64,000 nt of DNA, taken from assembly GCF_008329525.1 (NCBI RefSeq), contig NZ_NPKQ01000007.1, forward strand, positions 1-64,000, given 5' to 3'. Source of the stretch: Tardiphaga sp. P9-11 (lineage in GTDB: Bacteria; Pseudomonadota; Alphaproteobacteria; Rhizobiales; Xanthobacteraceae). The notes under the pieces were generated by a model. That model was not told the origin of the DNA. It was given only the letters and a program-made list of their open reading frames with translations, and did no database searches. Each line of letters starts with the position of its first letter. The stretch's first letter is position 1. Made by a program: the position numbers and the translations under genes. Shown piece by piece: positions 53,434 through 62,596 of the stretch.

Positions 53434-56400
53434 CTAGTCGTTGCCGAGAACGCGCGACCACCAGCCGGCCTTGCGGGGCTGGGCCTCGGCTGCGGGAGCT
53501 GGTGCAGCAGGGGTCGGAGCCGGAGCGGACGTCGGTTCCGGTGCAACCGCAACGGGCGCAGCAGCAGGCTGTGGCTCCGAAGACGTCGTTCCGAAGTTGA
53601 CCTTCTCGCGCACGGTCGAGCGACGGCGCGCTGCGGCCTTGTCATCGTCCTGCGGTGCCGCTTCCTGCACGGGTGCAGGTGCTGCGACGGGCGCAGGCGC
53701 TATCGGCGTCAGCTCAGGTGCTGCCGGCGCGAACATTGGCACGGCATCATGCCGGCTTTGTTCGATCTCTGGCTGCTGTGCGGCATAGGACGTCACGGTG
53801 TCCGGGGCTGCGTGCTGGTGCGGCTGCGCGTCGTGGCGCGTGTCCTGACCTTCGAGATCGGCCACGGCATCGCCGGCCTCCGGGGTCTGCGTCGGTCCGA
53901 GTTCATCGGAAATCGATCCGGCCAGACCTTCATCGTTACCACCGCGCCGGCGGCGTCCACCGCGACGACCACGACGACGCGGACGTCGCTCGCCATCGGC
54001 CGGCTGGTCGGCACGAGCTTCACGGGGCTGATCGTCGGCCTCGTCATCCTCACCTTCGCTGTCATCGCCAACGGCTTCGACGTTACCTTCGACCGCGCCT
54101 TCATCAGCGGCATTCTGGAACTCGCCGCCCTCGCGACCGGGAGCGCCGCCTTCGCGGGTTTCACCCGAGCGGCCGCGACGGCGCCGACGGCGCTTGCGCT
54201 TGCGGCCATCGCTGTCTGCATCGCCGGTGGCGCTTTCACCCGACGCCTCGTCTTCGGTGAGACCTTCGGTCTCCTCGGTCTCGATCTCGGCTTCTGTCTC
54301 GAACAGGTCTTCGTCGTCGAACGGTTCTTCTTCCAGCGGCGGCGGGAAGGCAGCGACCTGAGCCGCGAGAAGCGCCTTGGCGGCTTCCAGCGTGTGCACC
54401 TGTTCGCCGCGGTCGATCACGAAGGACTGCTGACCGCTCACATTCGGATCGGCGATGACGGCGAGGGTCACCTTAAAGCTGTTTTCGAGATCGCGCAGAT
54501 GGCCGCGCTTGTGGTTAAGCACATAGAGCGCGACATCTGTGCGCGTGCGCACAATGAGGTTATGCGTGGCGCCCTTCATCAGGATTTCTTCGAGGCCGCG
54601 CAGCAACTGCAGCGCCACCGACGACACCGAACGAACGTGACCGCTGCCGCCGCAATGCGGGCAGATATCCGTCGAACTTTCGAGCACGCTGGCGCGGATA
54701 CGCTGGCGCGACATTTCGAGCAGGCCGAAATGCGAGATGCGGCCGACCTGGATGCGCGCGCGATCCTGACGCAGGCAGTCGCTCATCTTGCGTTCGACAG
54801 CGCGGTTGTTGCGCTTCTCGTCCATGTCGATGAAGTCGATCACGATCAGGCCTGCGAGATCGCGCAGGCGCAGCTGCCGGGCGACTTCCTCGGCGGCTTC
54901 GAGATTGGTTTTTAGCGCGGTGTCTTCGATGTGGTGCTCGCGGGTCGAACGACCCGAGTTCACGTCGATCGAGACCAGCGCTTCGGTCTGGTTGATGACG
55001 ATGTAGCCACCGGAGCGGAGCTGCACGGTCGGCGAGAACATCGCGTCCAGCTGGCTCTCGACGCCCATCCGCGAGAACAGCGGCTGGCCGTCGCGATACT
55101 GCCTCACCGCGCGCACATTGCTCGGCATCAGCATGTGCATGAAGTCGCGCGCTTCCTGATAACCGGCTTCGCCAGCGACCTGAATTTCGTCGATTTCCTT
55201 GTTGTAGAGGTCGCGCAGCGAGCGCTTGATCAGCGAGCCTTCCTCATAGACGAGGGTCGGGGCCTGCGACTTCAGCGTCATGTCGCGGACAGTTTCCCAC
55301 ATCCGGATCAGATATTCGAAGTCGCGCTTGATTTCCGGCTTGGTGCGTGAGGCACCTGCGGTGCGCAGGATGATCCCCATGCCTTCCGGCACGTCGAGGT
55401 CCGACACCACTTCCTTGAGACGCGAACGATCCTGCGCCGAGGTAATCTTGCGCGAGATGCCGCCGCCACGGGCGGTGTTCGGCATCAGCACGGCGTAACG
55501 GCCGGCCAGCGACAGGTAGGTGGTCAGTGCAGCGCCCTTGTTGCCGCGCTCTTCCTTGACGACCTGCACCAGCATAACCTGGCGACGCTTGATGACTTCC
55601 TGGATCTTGTACTGGCGACGCGGACGGAAGGCGCGCTCGGGCACTTCCTCGAGAACGTCGTCACCGCCAACGGATTCGACCTGATCCTCTTCGGCTTCTT
55701 CCTCGCCGTCGTCTTCGTCGTCGTCGTGTTCGTCGCTGTCAGCGGCAGCGGTGTGCTCATCCTCGGCACGCCCTTCGTGGTGAACGTCCTCGGCATGCGC
55801 CGCGTTCTCTTCGGCGTGAGCGGCCTGAATCTGTTCGTCATGCGCATGATCATCATGCGCTTCGGCAGCGATGGGCGCCTGCGTTTCCGCCACGGCTTCG
55901 ACCGGAGCAGGCGGGAAGCCTGCCGAAATCGGCTGTTCGGCTACGGGCTCGGATGCAACGACCTCAGACGCGACGACCTCGGGAGCTGCGGCTTCAGCAG
56001 CGACGCTCTCGGACACGGTCGGAGCGGGGGCATGGTCGTGGTGGTCGTGATCGCCTTCGGCATGTTCGTGCGCGTGGGTGTGTTCGTGACCTTCATGGTC
56101 ATGGTGATTGTGGTCATGATCCCCAGCGTGGTGCCCGTCGTCATGGGCATGGCTATGGGTTTCGAACGCCGGGTCGCGCGGCTGTTCGGCCAGCGATGGA
56201 TCGATCGCGGTTGCATCGACGACATCGCTCTGCACCCGTTCGCCACGGTCGCGGCGGCGGGAGTTGCGATGACGCGAGCGCTTACGGTTGGAGCGATTGT
56301 CGGTCTCTTCTTCAGCTTCGCGATGGGCGCGTTCATCCGCCTCGATTAGCGCCTGACGATCGGCGACCGGGATCTGGTAATAGTCCGGATGGATTTCGCT

Positions 56401-56613
56401 GAAAGCGAGAAAGCCGTGGCGGTTGCCACCGTATTCGATGAAAGCTGCCTGCAGCGACGGTTCAACGCGCGTGACCTTGGCGAGGTAGATATTGCCGCGG
56501 AGCTGCTTGCGCTGCGCAGTCTCGAAATCAAACTCTTCGACGCGATTGCCGCGAACCACGACAACCCGGGTCTCTTCCGGGTGGGTCGCATCGATCAACA
56601 TTTTGTTTGGCAT
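53434..56613 (-). CDS. rne: Ribonuclease E/G family endoribonuclease
   Basis: This 1059-residue central RNA-decay and processing enzyme has the start segment MPNKMLIDATHPEETRVVVV, characteristic of alphaproteobacterial RNase E. An S1 RNA-binding domain begins the protein and is interrupted by a large acidic and His-rich insertion (residues about 80-335; His/Asp run at 150-194). The catalytic core shows SIDVNSGRSTREHHIEDTALKTNL and GLIVIDFIDMDEKRN, the Zn-link CPHCGGSG (Cys pair), and a long Arg/Glu/Pro/Ala-rich C-terminal tail (after about 700) for partner binding. The start at 56613 is preferred over ATGs upstream. A long leader precedes it. Confidence 0.95.
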   Translation of the reverse strand: MPNKMLIDATHPEETRVVVVRGNRVEEFDFETAQRKQLRGNIYLAKVTRVEPSLQAAFIEYGGNRHGFLAFSEIHPDYYQIPVADRQALIEADERAHREAEEETDNRSNRKRSRHRNSRRRDRGERVQSDVVDATAIDPSLAEQPRDPAFETHSHAHDDGHHAGDHDHNHHDHEGHEHTHAHEHAEGDHDHHDHAPAPTVSESVAAEAAAPEVVASEVVASEPVAEQPISAGFPPAPVEAVAETQAPIAAEAHDDHAHDEQIQAAHAEENAAHAEDVHHEGRAEDEHTAAADSDEHDDDEDDGEEEAEEDQVESVGGDDVLEEVPERAFRPRRQYKIQEVIKRRQVMLVQVVKEERGNKGAALTTYLSLAGRYAVLMPNTARGGGISRKITSAQDRSRLKEVVSDLDVPEGMGIILRTAGASRTKPEIKRDFEYLIRMWETVRDMTLKSQAPTLVYEEGSLIKRSLRDLYNKEIDEIQVAGEAGYQEARDFMHMLMPSNVRAVRQYRDGQPLFSRMGVESQLDAMFSPTVQLRSGGYIVINQTEALVSIDVNSGRSTREHHIEDTALKTNLEAAEEVARQLRLRDLAGLIVIDFIDMDEKRNNRAVERKMSDCLRQDRARIQVGRISHFGLLEMSRQRIRASVLESSTDICPHCGGSGHVRSVSSVALQLLRGLEEILMKGATHNLIVRTRTDVALYVLNHKRGHLRDLENSFKVTLAVIADPNVSGQQSFVIDRGEQVHTLEAAKALLAAQVAAFPPPLEEEPFDDEDLFETEAEIETEETEGLTEDEASGESATGDADSDGRKRKRRRRRRGRSGETREGGAPGREGGEFQNAADEGAVEGNVEAVGDDSEGEDDEADDQPREARADQPADGERRPRRRGRRGGRRRRGGNDEGLAGSISDELGPTQTPEAGDAVADLEGQDTRHDAQPHQHAAPDTVTSYAAQQPEIEQSRHDAVPMFAPAAPELTPIAPAPVAAPAPVQEAAPQDDDKAAARRRSTVREKVNFGTTSSEPQPAAAPVAVAPEPTSAPAPTPAAPAPAAEAQPRKAGWWSRVLGND

Positions 56614-57306
56614 TTGGGGGCTCATGGAGGCGGACGGCGCGCGTGGCGGCAAGCGCGTATCGCGCGGCCGGGTGACGCAACGGTCCACCTGATTCGGGGG
56701 TGAGGGGAAGGCCGAAACACAGCCCTGAACGCCGTGCCGGTCGCGAGGTCAGTGCGGGGCGACGCGCGAAGCTTTTGCTTCGCATCGGCATAGTTCCCAC
56801 CTGGGTCTCGGTCGTCGGCATCACAGTCTGGCGCATCAAGCGTCGGCCCGTCTGAACATCTTGGCGGCAAAGGCGCCGCCTTTTGCTGACGTCCGGCGTG
56901 CCGCAGAACGCGGTCGCCGGCTGTCGCATACTCCGCCCGTAAGGCCGGAATAATCGGTCATGAAGTGTCTAAAGCCGCCCCGGGAGAGAGAAAGGACCTG
57001 GGACCGGACACCGCCTGGGCTAGGACCGCCTCTCTGGGCAACCGCGCGCTGCGCTGGTTGTAGAGGGGAGGTCGGAAAACGCTGGATCCACCGACAGGTA
57101 GCCGGGAGAACGAGCGCTGCACCGGGAGGCTGAACGCGACACAACCGGGAGTTAAACCGTCAGCTCTTCGTACATACGAGGAATGGGGGGCGCATGCAAG
57201 GGAAGCGTCACAAGGCTGCAACACTCAGGCTTATTCGATACTGCGGGCTTAAGCTCCAGTTAACCCTGCAATCCTATTGGGTTAATGAGGGGCTGCTTCG
57301 GAGGCA
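56614..57306. promoter_or_regulatory. Long divergent region between rne and amiC, with repeats
   Basis: About 690 bp with no convincing gene, holding the rne leader on the minus strand and the amiC promoter on the plus strand. CCGGGAG occurs four times on the plus strand (56980, 57102, 57122, 57145). TTAACCC and GGGTTAA form an inverted repeat at 57260-57266 and 57279-57285. RNase E leaders are known to control their own expression in E. coli; the same may hold here. Confidence 0.5.
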
Positions 57307-58614
57307 GTGGATTCGTTGACGAGCCGCGCAAACTACGTCGTCAGGCTGGCCACGGTACTCTTGAGTGCCGGTTTTGGGCTGTTTTGGTGCCCGAACTCCA
57401 CCCAGGCCGCCGGCGAGGCGCCACGCGCGGAAGTGGAAGGCACTTTCCCTGTCGCCTCAGATGTGCGGATCGCTGGCGACGAGAAGCAAACCCGTTTTAT
57501 CCTCGATCTCGACAAGAAGATCCCGCTGCGTGCTTTCGCGCTGGCCGACCCGTATCGGGTGGTCATCGACCTTCCTCAGGTCACCTTCCATCTCGATCCC
57601 GGTGCTGGAACGGTATCCCGTGGCCTAATCAAGGCGTTTCGCTACGGCCTGGTGATGCCGGGCGGTTCGCGCATGGTGTTCGATCTGACCGGACCCGCCA
57701 AAATCAAGAATTCCTATGCACTCGATCCTGCCAACGGGCAGCCGGCGCGGATGGTAATCGAACTCGAATCTGTCGATCGAACCGCTTTCGTGCAGGCGCT
57801 GGCGGTCGAGAACCGCCCGGACCTGCGACCGGCCATCGGAACAGCCGCCGCGGCATCTCCCGTGGCGACCAAGGTGGTTGCCAGTGCCGCGCCCGACGCC
57901 GCGCCGGACGCCCGTCCAGTTATCGTGATTGATCCCGGCCATGGCGGCATCGACAATGGCACCCAGGCCGGCGGCGAGAGCGAGAAGGGGATCGTGCTGG
58001 GTTTCGGTCTGGCCCTGCGTGACCGTCTGGAGAAGCTTGGCAAATACCGGATCGTGATGACCCGTGCCGACGACACGTTCATTCCCTTGGATGAACGGGT
58101 GAAGGTCGCCCGCAACCAGTCAGCCGCACTGTTCGTCTCGATTCATGCCGATGCTTTGCCGCGCGGCGAGGGTGATGCCCAGGGCGCAACCATCTATACG
58201 CTGTCAGACAAGGCCTCCGACGCTGAGGCGGAGCGGTTGGCAGACTCGGAAAACAGGGCGGATGCCATTGCCGGCGTCAACCTGACGGAAGAGCCGACCG
58301 ATGTCGCCGACATCCTGATCGACTTGGCGCAGCGTGAAACCCGAACTTTTTCGAACCGCTTTGCACGGCTTGTGGTGGGCGAAATGAAGACGACGGCCCG
58401 GATGCACAAGCATCCCCTGAAGTCGGCCGGCTTCAGGGTTCTGAAAGCACCGGACGTACCGTCCGTACTGATCGAACTAGGATACGTGTCCAACAAGGAC
58501 GACCTCCAGCAGCTGATGTCCGAGAACTGGCGCTCCAAGACGGTCGGCGCGGTCGCCAAGGCGATTGACGGGTTTTTCGCCAAGCGAATGGTCTCTGCCG
58601 GCCCTGGAAACTGA
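57307..58614 (+). CDS. amiC: N-acetylmuramoyl-L-alanine amidase (AmiC type)
   Basis: This 435-residue periplasmic zinc amidase cleaves peptide stems from peptidoglycan during cell separation. A signal-like hydrophobic segment (residues 12-35) precedes an AMIN domain (about 45-145) and an Amidase_3 domain (about 205-425). The Amidase_3 motifs are IDPGHGGIDNGT (zinc His), SIHADA (zinc His) and LIELGYVSN (catalytic Glu). The GTG at 57307 was used. A GGAGG begins only 7 bases before it and a TTG nine bases later is a possible start. Followed by mrcA on the same strand. Confidence 0.93.
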   Translation: MDSLTSRANYVVRLATVLLSAGFGLFWCPNSTQAAGEAPRAEVEGTFPVASDVRIAGDEKQTRFILDLDKKIPLRAFALADPYRVVIDLPQVTFHLDPGAGTVSRGLIKAFRYGLVMPGGSRMVFDLTGPAKIKNSYALDPANGQPARMVIELESVDRTAFVQALAVENRPDLRPAIGTAAAASPVATKVVASAAPDAAPDARPVIVIDPGHGGIDNGTQAGGESEKGIVLGFGLALRDRLEKLGKYRIVMTRADDTFIPLDERVKVARNQSAALFVSIHADALPRGEGDAQGATIYTLSDKASDAEAERLADSENRADAIAGVNLTEEPTDVADILIDLAQRETRTFSNRFARLVVGEMKTTARMHKHPLKSAGFRVLKAPDVPSVLIELGYVSNKDDLQQLMSENWRSKTVGAVAKAIDGFFAKRMVSAGPGN

Positions 58615-58638
58615 CGACCGGAACTGAAAATGACAAAT

Positions 58639-58676
58639 CTTTCAGTACCAAAGCCGTGGCTTTCAGTATCAAAGCC
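58639..58676 (+). promoter_or_regulatory. Tandem 17-bp direct repeats upstream of mrcA
   Basis: CTTTCAGTACCAAAGCC at 58639-58655 and CTTTCAGTATCAAAGCC at 58660-58676 differ at one position and start 21 bp apart, two helical turns. They lie between amiC and mrcA, just before a TATAAAA-like sequence. They may be a paired operator. Confidence 0.45.
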
Positions 58677-58861
58677 CTAGTTTGGCCACAGCCGGCGCTC
58701 TATAAAAATTTCCGTGCGGCCGTCAGAATCGGTCAAGACTGATGGCCATTTCAGGCCGTCGCCTGAGCTTGTTTTTGCTGCGCGACTTGTTGCTGACTTC
58801 GCGCCCATGGGGGCCGCCGTATGTTATATTGCGGCACAGCGATTGAAACGGATCGTCGATA

Positions 58862-61354
58862 ATGCGTCTGCTGGTGCGGTTTATGGGGTTCTTGTTCGCC
58901 GCAGGAACCGTGGTGTTCCTGGTGGGCGTGGCAGCCGCAGCCGGGCTGATCTGGCATTATTCCAAGGACTTGCCGGACTATTCGCAGCTTCAGGATTATG
59001 AACCGCCGGTGATGACGCGCGTCCACGCGTCGGATGGTGCGTTGCTCGGCGAATACTCCAAGGAGCGCCGGCTCTATTTGCCGATCCAGGCTGTGCCGAA
59101 GCTCGTGATCAACGCGTTCCTTGCGGCCGAAGACAAGAATTTCTACGAGCACGGCGGCCTCGACTATTCGGGCATGGCGCGCGCGATGGTGCTTTACGCG
59201 CAGAATCTCGGCTCCAACCGCCGTCCGCAGGGCGCGTCCACGATCACCCAGCAGGTCGCGAAGAACTTCCTGCTGACCAACGAGGTCTCCTTCACCCGCA
59301 AGATCAAGGAAGCCTTGCTGGCGATGCGCATCGAGCGGACCTATTCGAAGGACAAGATCCTCGAACTGTATCTCAATGAAATCTATCTCGGCCTGGGTGC
59401 CTATGGCATCGCCGCCGCGTCGCTGGTCTATTTCGACAAATCGGTGAACGAACTCACCGTATCGGAAGCTGCCTATCTGGCCGCATTGCCGAAGGCGCCG
59501 TCGTCGCTGCATCCGGTCAAGAACCGCGACCGTGCCATCGAGCGTCGCAACTATGTGGTTGATCGTCTGCTGGAGAACGGCTGGATCAAGCAGGCAGATG
59601 CCGATAAGGCGCGCAAGGAAGCGTTGACTGTCACCAGCCGTGGCAATCCCGGCCATATCTATGCTGGCGAGTATTTCGCCGAGGAAGTCCGCCGCGACAT
59701 CCTCGAACGTTACGGAGAGAAGAAGCTCTATGAAGGCGGCCTCTCGGTCCGCGCCACTCTCGATCCCAAGCTGCAGGTGATGGCGCGTAAGACCATGACC
59801 AACGGCCTGATCAATTTCGACGAGGTGCGTGGCTGGCGCGGAGCGACCAACAAGATCGATATTTCCGGTGACTGGGGCGTGAAGCTCGCCGAGGTCAAGG
59901 CGCTGTCCGACATCGCACCCTGGAAGCTCGCGGTCGTGCTGGACGTCAGCGATCAGTCGGCGCGGATCGGCTTCCAGCCGGGCCGTGAACTCGGCGGTGC
60001 CGTGCTGAAGGATCGCCAGACCGGCATCCTGACTCTCGATGGCGTGCGCTGGGCTAGGCCCGCCGCTGGACCGACCAAGGGCAAGACGCCGACCGCGGTG
60101 TCTCAGGTGTTGAATCCGGGCGACGTGATCTATGTCGATCCGCTGCTCAACAAGGATGGCTCTGTGGTCGAGGGACAGTTCCGGCTGCGGCAGTATCCGG
60201 AAGTGTCCGGTGCGATGGTCGCGATGGATCCTTCGACCGGACGTGTGCTCGCCATGGTCGGCGGCTTCTCGTTCGACCAGAGCCAATTCAATCGTGCCAC
60301 GCAGGCGTATCGTCAGCCCGGCTCGTCCTTCAAGCCGCTGGTCTACTCGGCAGCGATGGACAATGGCTACACGCCGTCCACCGTCGTGGTCGACGCGCCG
60401 ATCGAGATCGATCAGGGGCAGGGTGCCGGTGTCTGGCGTCCGGAAAACTATTCGAGCGGCAAGTATTCAGGGCCGGTAACGTTGCGCAATGCGCTGATGC
60501 GCTCGCTCAACACCGTGACCGTGCGTCTCGCGCAGGATGTCGGCATGCCGTTGATCGGCGAATATGCCAAGCGGTTTGGCGTTTATGACGAATTGCCGAA
60601 CTATCTTTCCTATGCGCTCGGCGCCGGCGAAACGACGGTCATGCGCATGGTCACGGCTTACTCGATGTTCGCCAATGGCGGCCGCCGGGTGAAGTCGACT
60701 TTGATCGACCGCATCCAGGATCGTTACGGCCACACCATCTTCAAGCACGACCAGCGTGAATGCCGCGGCTGCGAGGCGCCGGAAGGCTGGAAGAACCAGG
60801 CCGAACCGCAGCTCGTCGATCGCCGCGAGCAGGTGATGGATCCGATGACGGCCTATCAGATCACCTCGATGATGGAAGGCGTCGTGCAGGGTGGTACCGC
60901 GACCATACTGCGCGAAGTCGGCAAGCCGATCGCGGGCAAGACCGGCACCACCAATGACGAGAAGGACGCCTGGTTCGTCGGCTTCTCGCCGGATGTCGTG
61001 GTCGGCATTTATGTAGGCTACGACAAGCCGCGTAACCTCGGAGCCAAGGCCACTGGTGGCGCGCTGGCTGCGCCCATCGCCAAGGACTTCATGAAGCTGG
61101 CGCTTGCCGACAAGCCTGCCGTGCCGTTCAAGGTGCCTGCTGGAATCAAGCTGATCCGCGTCGATGCCAAGTCTGGCATGCGCGCCGGACCGGGAGACGG
61201 CGGTCGCACCATCCTTGAGGCCTTCAAGCCGGGTACGGCGCCGCCGGACAACTATTCTGTGATCGGTGTTGCCGATGCGGATGGTCGTTCGCTCTCGGTA
61301 TCGCCGGAAACCGACCGCAGTTTCATGCGACCGGGAACGGGCGGGCTGTATTGA
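58862..61354 (+). CDS. mrcA: Penicillin-binding protein 1A (bifunctional transglycosylase/transpeptidase)
   Basis: This 830-residue peptidoglycan synthase has an N-terminal membrane anchor (residues 8-30). The glycosyltransferase domain shows EDKNFYEHGG, GASTITQQVAKN, RKIKEALLAMRIE and KILELYLNEIYLG. The transpeptidase domain shows SSFKP (catalytic Ser), SLNT and KTGTTNDEKDAWF. An OB-type insert lies between. Length is typical of alphaproteobacterial PBP1A. Followed by prfB on the same strand, 107 bp away; the order rne/amiC/mrcA/prfB is common in this group. Confidence 0.97.
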   Translation: MRLLVRFMGFLFAAGTVVFLVGVAAAAGLIWHYSKDLPDYSQLQDYEPPVMTRVHASDGALLGEYSKERRLYLPIQAVPKLVINAFLAAEDKNFYEHGGLDYSGMARAMVLYAQNLGSNRRPQGASTITQQVAKNFLLTNEVSFTRKIKEALLAMRIERTYSKDKILELYLNEIYLGLGAYGIAAASLVYFDKSVNELTVSEAAYLAALPKAPSSLHPVKNRDRAIERRNYVVDRLLENGWIKQADADKARKEALTVTSRGNPGHIYAGEYFAEEVRRDILERYGEKKLYEGGLSVRATLDPKLQVMARKTMTNGLINFDEVRGWRGATNKIDISGDWGVKLAEVKALSDIAPWKLAVVLDVSDQSARIGFQPGRELGGAVLKDRQTGILTLDGVRWARPAAGPTKGKTPTAVSQVLNPGDVIYVDPLLNKDGSVVEGQFRLRQYPEVSGAMVAMDPSTGRVLAMVGGFSFDQSQFNRATQAYRQPGSSFKPLVYSAAMDNGYTPSTVVVDAPIEIDQGQGAGVWRPENYSSGKYSGPVTLRNALMRSLNTVTVRLAQDVGMPLIGEYAKRFGVYDELPNYLSYALGAGETTVMRMVTAYSMFANGGRRVKSTLIDRIQDRYGHTIFKHDQRECRGCEAPEGWKNQAEPQLVDRREQVMDPMTAYQITSMMEGVVQGGTATILREVGKPIAGKTGTTNDEKDAWFVGFSPDVVVGIYVGYDKPRNLGAKATGGALAAPIAKDFMKLALADKPAVPFKVPAGIKLIRVDAKSGMRAGPGDGGRTILEAFKPGTAPPDNYSVIGVADADGRSLSVSPETDRSFMRPGTGGLY

Positions 61355-61461
61355 GGCCTGCCTGACCCGGAGCGATCCTTGTGGATTGCGCTTTGCTGCG
61401 CACGCCGCTACATCCCGATCACCATTTGTATTGCGGCTGACGCCGCCAGATCAGAGTTTCC

Positions 61462-62593
61462 ATGCGCGCTGAAATCGAACGCCTCGTAGAAGAGATCAAG
61501 CAGTCAGTCGGGCTGCTGAGGAGGCATCTTTGACGTCGATGCATCCACGGCACGACTCGCAGAGCTGAACGCTCTCGCCGAAGACCCCAATCTCTGGAAC
61601 GATCCGCAGAAGGCCCAAAGGCTGATGCAGGAGCGGACGTCGCTTGAGGATTCGCTTCAGGGCATCGGAAAGGTCACGCGCGAACTCGATGACAATATCG
61701 AGATGATCGAACTCGGCGAGGCCGAGGGCGATCAGGGCGTCGTGACGGAAGCCGAGAATGCGCTCAAGGCGCTGAAGAAAGAAGTCGCGCGCCGGGAACT
61801 GGAAGCGCTGCTGTCCGGCGAAGCCGATCGCTTCGATACCTATCTGGAAGTCCATGCCGGTGCCGGCGGCACCGAGAGCCAGGACTGGGCATCGATGCTG
61901 CTGCGTATGTATACGCGCTGGGCGGAAAAGCACGGCTTCAAGATCGAGTATCTCGAAGAGACGCAGGGTGAAGAAGCCGGCATCAAATCGGCGACCATCC
62001 AGATCTCCGGCCACAATGCCTATGGATGGCTGAAGACCGAAGGCGGCGTGCATCGTCTGGTGCGCATCTCGCCTTACGACTCCAATGCCCGTCGTCACAC
62101 CTCGTTCTCAAGCGTTGCGATCTTCCCGGTCGTGGACGACAGCATCAAGATCGACATCAACGAGTCCGACGTGCGCGTCGATACGATGCGTTCGGGCGGC
62201 GCCGGCGGTCAGCACGTCAACAAGACGGAATCGGCCGTCCGTCTCACGCATATTCCGAGCGGCGTGGCCGTGGTCTGTCAGGCCGGTCGTTCGCAGCACA
62301 AGAACAAGGCCCAGGCCTGGGACATGCTGCGCGCGCGACTCTACGAAATCGAGCTCAAGAAGCGCGAAGAGAAGGCCGCAGCCGATCAGGCAGCCAAGAC
62401 CGATATCGGCTGGGGCCACCAGATCCGCTCTTACGTGCTGCAGCCCTATCAGATGGTGAAGGATTTGCGCACCGGTGTGCAGACCTCGGACACATCTGGC
62501 GTGCTCGATGGTGATCTCGATGAGTTCATGGCCGCGACATTGGCGCAACGCGCCTTCGGCACCTCGCCGGGCGCCATCGACGACGTGGATTGA
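61462..62593 (+). CDS. prfB: Peptide chain release factor 2, with programmed +1 frameshift
   Basis: The protein reads stop codons UGA and UAA. Reading starts at ATG 61462 ([19 protein letters not shown]), meets TGA at 61531-61533 after 23 codons, and continues in the +1 frame from GAC at 61532 to the stop at 62593, giving about 376 residues. The frameshift site AGGAGGCATCTTTGAC matches the classic Shine-Dalgarno/CTT-TGA-C signal. The mature protein has [13 protein letters not shown] (stop-codon recognition, SPY instead of SPF) and [17 protein letters not shown] with the GGQ catalytic motif. RF2 controls its own level through this shift. A simple ORF search misses the first 23 codons. Confidence 0.97.
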
Positions 62594-62596
62594 GTC

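Noticed and set aside
53377-54915. Long 512-codon plus-strand frame antisense to rne
   Set aside because: It is a shadow of the rne reading frame; its Thr/Ala/Arg-rich low-complexity parts mirror the Glu/Arg/Ala-rich tail of RNase E.
55726-56402. Plus-strand valine- and methionine-rich frame resembling a membrane protein
   Set aside because: It is the antisense of the His/Asp codons in the RNase E insertion; GTC/GTG and ATG codons on that strand make a false hydrophobic pattern.
58751-60286. Long 511-codon minus-strand frame antisense to mrcA
   Set aside because: It covers the well-supported PBP1A gene with all catalytic motifs in the other strand; no family resemblance.
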